Assembly: GCA_947479535.1 (NCBI GenBank) | Contig: CANJZQ010000003.1 | Location: forward strand, 1 to 64,000 | Source: Oligoflexales bacterium | GTDB taxonomy: Bacteria; Bdellovibrionota_B; Oligoflexia; Oligoflexales; RGVZ01 | DNA length: 64,000 nt | Direction of reading: 5' to 3' | In this document: one piece after another, positions 61,057 through 64,000 of the stretch | How positions within the stretch are numbered: the first letter of the stretch is position 1 | How the letters are laid out: each line of letters starts with the position of its first letter | Notes under the pieces: generated by a model | The model's input: only the letters and a program-made list of their open reading frames with translations | The model's database searches: none | What the model was told of the DNA's origin: nothing | Translations under genes and position numbers: made by a program

Positions 61057-62476
61057 GAATCCAACCTTCCTCGGCATGCGCAAACTTGAGGCGCATGCGT
61101 TTCAACGCCGGAATGACCGATGACAGGTCCGGAAGTGGCAGGGCAAAACTCTGATGCAACCCTGGCTTCAATACCTCGTCCGAAAACTGGACGAGGAGCT
61201 GCGACGGATCTTGACGGCTGGAAGCTGCCTCTAAAACCGGTTCGCCCACGCGCACAAACTCGATGGAATGATCGTCGGCCAAACGCAGCTCGTATGTCAA
61301 CTCCAGCGAACTCGACGACTGCCGAATCGCATGCTGGCTGACGGCCTCAAAATTGGCCGTCACGGTCATCCGGCCGTCCGTGAATTTGATCGAGATCGGT
61401 TTCTTCTGGGCGAAGACAAGGCTGACGCCAGCGTACTTGAAGGTCGTCCAGACCGGCGGAACCGCCGATGCACCAAGGGCGACAAACAATTGGGAAAGGG
61501 CTGCCGCAGGAACCGTTTTACCACCAAGGGCCTTTTCTGCGGCGTATTCCGCAGCTTCCTGCGTTACCCCAATTATCAATGGCGCCTGCGTTTCCCCCGT
61601 CAAAGCCGCGGCATCGGAAGGAGCCCGGACCACCGCCGTATCTTCGAACGTCGCGTCGCCAAGGCTACTGAACCACATGGCTTCCTTCGTGCTTTGAAAC
61701 AGTTGCTTACCCGGCAGGTAGCCACTGTCGACAAACCACTCCCGGAAAGTCCGGACCATGGTGGCATTGAAATTCAAAATGAATTCGCCGGCGCGCTCGT
61801 CAACGACGTTGCCAATTTCTTTCGTGACGCGCTGCCCAATGGTGATCTGCTGTTTAGGCAACTCACGGTTGACGGTGGCCCAAGCCTCCTCTTCGGCGCG
61901 TGCGCGTTTGTAGCCGGAGAACCAACCTGAAGCCGTCACATCAAGTCCGGTGACCTGAAGCAATGACTCAAAGGTTCCTTTGACGGGCTTGCCCACGGCT
62001 GATTTAAGGCTGATATGAATGGGCTTGATGCTTTGAGTTTTGACGTCCGCTGTGCCCGTCATTTCAATGTGAATGTCAGAACGCGGATCATGAGCACCGC
62101 TGATGTCGATGTGGGTCTGGGCATCGATGATCGTCGTGAGCTGGGTATCGGTATCGGACGGCACAAGTTCGATGCTGAGTTTGCCATTGGTCGAGGCGTT
62201 GGCTTCAATGCCAACCCCGTTCACGTCGTCCTTGATTGTCCGCTTGTCCGTGATCGGGACCCGGATCATCTCCTCGAGGGCTGACTTGGAGATCATCAGA
62301 AACGCATGGCGTTGCGGTTGATTGCTTGACGGCTCATCTGATGGTGCGTCCTGCGGCGCATCAGCGAGGCCGAACAAAGTTCCGACTTTCTGTTCCGTCC
62401 GCCCACAGGCACTGACGGACCCCAGAATTGCAAGGGCGACCGCAGCGGCTGCGCTTCCAGTCAGGTGGCGTTTCAT
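61025..62476 (-). CDS. Large lipoprotein of unknown function
   Basis: A 483-residue protein with a clear lipobox (SVSAC, Cys24) and GAGGAGG upstream of the ATG. An acidic, Pro/Gln-rich linker follows (residues 38-57). The mature part is rich in beta strands (NASTNGKLSIELVPSDTD, THIDISGAHDPRSDIHIEMT) and has no other family signature I know. It is the first gene of a run with the hydrolase and enolase-superfamily genes. Confidence 0.75.
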   Translation of the reverse strand: MKRHLTGSAAAAVALAILGSVSACGRTEQKVGTLFGLADAPQDAPSDEPSSNQPQRHAFLMISKSALEEMIRVPITDKRTIKDDVNGVGIEANASTNGKLSIELVPSDTDTQLTTIIDAQTHIDISGAHDPRSDIHIEMTGTADVKTQSIKPIHISLKSAVGKPVKGTFESLLQVTGLDVTASGWFSGYKRARAEEEAWATVNRELPKQQITIGQRVTKEIGNVVDERAGEFILNFNATMVRTFREWFVDSGYLPGKQLFQSTKEAMWFSSLGDATFEDTAVVRAPSDAAALTGETQAPLIIGVTQEAAEYAAEKALGGKTVPAAALSQLFVALGASAVPPVWTTFKYAGVSLVFAQKKPISIKFTDGRMTVTANFEAVSQHAIRQSSSSLELTYELRLADDHSIEFVRVGEPVLEAASSRQDPSQLLVQFSDEVLKPGLHQSFALPLPDLSSVIPALKRMRLKFAHAEEGWIRVGASLDSIK

Positions 62477-62524
62477 GGAGCCTCCTCAGGTATCGATGCT
62501 TTGAACAAATTGGCCAAGCGGCCA

Positions 62525-62595
62525 GCACCATTCTTAGTAAATTTTAATGTTTTTATCAAACCATAATTTTAATTATTATAATCAATAATAACAGT
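62525..62595. promoter_or_regulatory. AT-rich promoter region between divergent genes
   Basis: This stretch is far richer in A/T than its surroundings. A TATAAT hexamer lies at 62577-62582, suited to drive the GH3-like gene at 62667, but no good -35 is seen. The divergent lipoprotein gene may use the same region. Confidence 0.4.
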
Positions 62596-62666
62596 CGGTT
62601 GCGCTCGCTTTTCGGGTGCCTTGCCTTTTTACATCGCCCGCCAAAGGTGCCAAGATCACCGGAATC

Positions 62667-64000
62667 ATGCTTTACCGCCGCCCCATAGGGTCATTACTGC
62701 TAGCCCTCAAGAAGCCTCAATTGAGGGCCTTCCATCAGGCACTGGAGGATTTTGACGCAACTCAGGCGGTCGTCCTCTCCCAGGCGATGAACCAAATCAG
62801 GGGCAGCCAGTTCGCTTTGGCGCACGGATGCGCCCGGACGCAGCCAAAGCTCGATGCCTTTCCCATTTGCGACTACGAGGATCTCCGCCCTTGGATCGAA
62901 CGTTTCGCCGGCGGCGATGCTGGCGCGTTGTTTGGTCCGGATTCCGGGATCACTCCCCGGCGCTGCCGTTTCGTCTCCACCAGTGGCACCACGGGGCTTC
63001 CCAAGTTGATTCCAGTGACTCCGGCATCCTTTGCAGCTCAGGCTGCCAGTTGGCAGGCATGGGGGCTTTCAGCCTTTGAAGCGCACCGAGACGCCGCCTT
63101 CTGGGATGTGCTTCCAATTTCTTCACCAGCCCAAGGTTCAATGAGCGGCCTTGCCACCTGGGCCATGCAATCCCCCAGCTTCAAAACCCTGTATGCGGTC
63201 CCGGACCAGGCACAAAAGATCACCCCATTTGAATTAAAGCTCAAAGCCCTGCTGCGTCTGACCGTTGGCAATCCAAACATCGGAATGCTGATGACCGCCA
63301 ATCCATCAACATTGCTGATGCTGGTGCACCAACTCGATGCCCACGGCTTTGATCTGGTTCGAGATCTGCGCCAGGGAAGTTTTTTTGCTGGCGACCCGGC
63401 CCAACTTGGGGTCGCTGCCCTTGGCCGCCGGGACGCGGCTGCCGCAAAACGCCTGGACCGTATTTTAACGCAGCGTGGACGCCTGACCCCGATGGATGTC
63501 TGGCCGCGCCTGAAGCTTGTTGCCATGTGGCTCGGCGGAACCCTGTCGCATTACAGCGAGGCGCTGCGTCCAACGTTGGGACACGTGCCATGGCGCGACC
63601 ATGGCCTGGTGGCGTCAGAGGGACGCTTCACGGTCCCTTTGGGCGACGGATCCCCAGACGGGGTTCTGGATCCCCGCGTCGCTTATTACGAGTTCCTGCC
63701 GGTCGAGTCCGCAAACCGTGACCCCGGTGACAACCGGAGCAATGAGGGTTCGCAAACCCGCCAATTGATCCCCGGAAAGGATTTGATTCCCGGACAAAGT
63801 TACCACCTGGTGGTCACGACCCTCGGCGGTCTTATCCGTTATGACATGCACGACATTATTGAGTGCCGGGGCCACTTCGGCGGCAGGCTTGGGACCGCTC
63901 CCATCGTAAGGTTTCTGCGCAAAAGCAGTCAATTTGCCAACATCACGGGCGAAAAGCTGTCTGCCTTCCAGGTCGCAGAGGCATTGACCCAACTGGGGAA
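62667..64000 (+). CDS. GH3-like acyl-adenylating enzyme, 3' end outside window
   Basis: The frame has no stop before the right edge; 444 codons are visible. The adenylate-forming motif RFVSTSGTTGLPKLIPVT lies near residue 105, followed by VWDVLPISSP-type sequence and, near the C-terminal part, YEFLPVES and GQSYHLVVTTLGGLIRYDMHDI, as in GH3 proteins that adenylate carboxylic acids and join them to amines or thiols. Plant members conjugate hormones; bacterial roles are largely unknown. The ATG at 62667 has weak GGAA upstream. Confidence 0.82.
   Translation, partial: MLYRRPIGSLLLALKKPQLRAFHQALEDFDATQAVVLSQAMNQIRGSQFALAHGCARTQPKLDAFPICDYEDLRPWIERFAGGDAGALFGPDSGITPRRCRFVSTSGTTGLPKLIPVTPASFAAQAASWQAWGLSAFEAHRDAAFWDVLPISSPAQGSMSGLATWAMQSPSFKTLYAVPDQAQKITPFELKLKALLRLTVGNPNIGMLMTANPSTLLMLVHQLDAHGFDLVRDLRQGSFFAGDPAQLGVAALGRRDAAAAKRLDRILTQRGRLTPMDVWPRLKLVAMWLGGTLSHYSEALRPTLGHVPWRDHGLVASEGRFTVPLGDGSPDGVLDPRVAYYEFLPVESANRDPGDNRSNEGSQTRQLIPGKDLIPGQSYHLVVTTLGGLIRYDMHDIIECRGHFGGRLGTAPIVRFLRKSSQFANITGEKLSAFQVAEALTQLG

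Overview
The window is a dense stretch (GC in the mid-50s by eye) of a Gram-negative chromosome. Many signal peptides and lipoboxes, an outer-membrane barrel, a MotAB stator, a lexA-imuA-imuB-dnaE2 mutagenesis cassette and long TPR-rich secreted proteins suggest a relative of the former Deltaproteobacteria, possibly Bdellovibrionota. This placement is an inference from gene content; there is no rRNA or other phylogenetic marker here. Four tRNA genes are present: two tandem tRNA-Val, one tRNA-Pro and one initiator tRNA-Met.

Layout. 1-3.3 kb: two lipoproteins, a tRNA-Val pair and a DUF2079 membrane protein. 3.4-12.2 kb, all minus strand: lexA, a 0.75-kb block of tandem repeats, imuA, imuB, dnaE2, then motA and motB and a small lipoprotein, with dnaE2 and motA overlapping. 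Two 18-bp operators of the form ACCATA-N6-TATGGT precede imuA and imuB and are the likely LexA sites. 12.3-17.2 kb: an Ste24-type membrane protease, a small barrel, an RppH-like Nudix hydrolase and a vitamin B12-binding-like protein. 17.2-26.7 kb: a tightly overlapping minus-strand operon of four large exported proteins (three of them TPR-rich) ending in a receiver-domain protein, preceded by a lytic transglycosylase. 27-33 kb: accessory envelope genes, including a haem c-motif lipoprotein and a pilin-like protein with a Pro/Ser/Thr stalk and a Cys-rich tip. 33-37.5 kb: a complete BMP-type nucleoside ABC importer. 37.5-46.5 kb: peroxiredoxin-like protein, saccharopine dehydrogenase-like enzyme, two-component pair, secreted papain-like protein, SIMPL protein, YihY/BrkB membrane protein. 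46.9-54.6 kb: Smr, prmA, rsmE, a HAMP-like membrane protein, aconitase, initiator tRNA, MAPEG and an AarF/UbiB-like kinase. 54.6-64 kb: M28 aminopeptidase, small calcium-loop and cNMP-domain proteins, PLP aminotransferase, an enolase-superfamily enzyme, an alpha/beta hydrolase, a large lipoprotein and the start of a GH3-like acyl-adenylating enzyme.

How the parts work together. LexA should repress imuA and imuB-dnaE2, whose products carry out damage-induced error-prone synthesis; read-through or translational coupling would also reach the motA-motB stator genes. The TPR operon looks like one envelope-spanning assembly with a signalling output protein and is the best candidate for an uncharacterised machine. 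The pilin-like gene and its overlapping partner are a second candidate. Most remaining genes are housekeeping or single enzymes.
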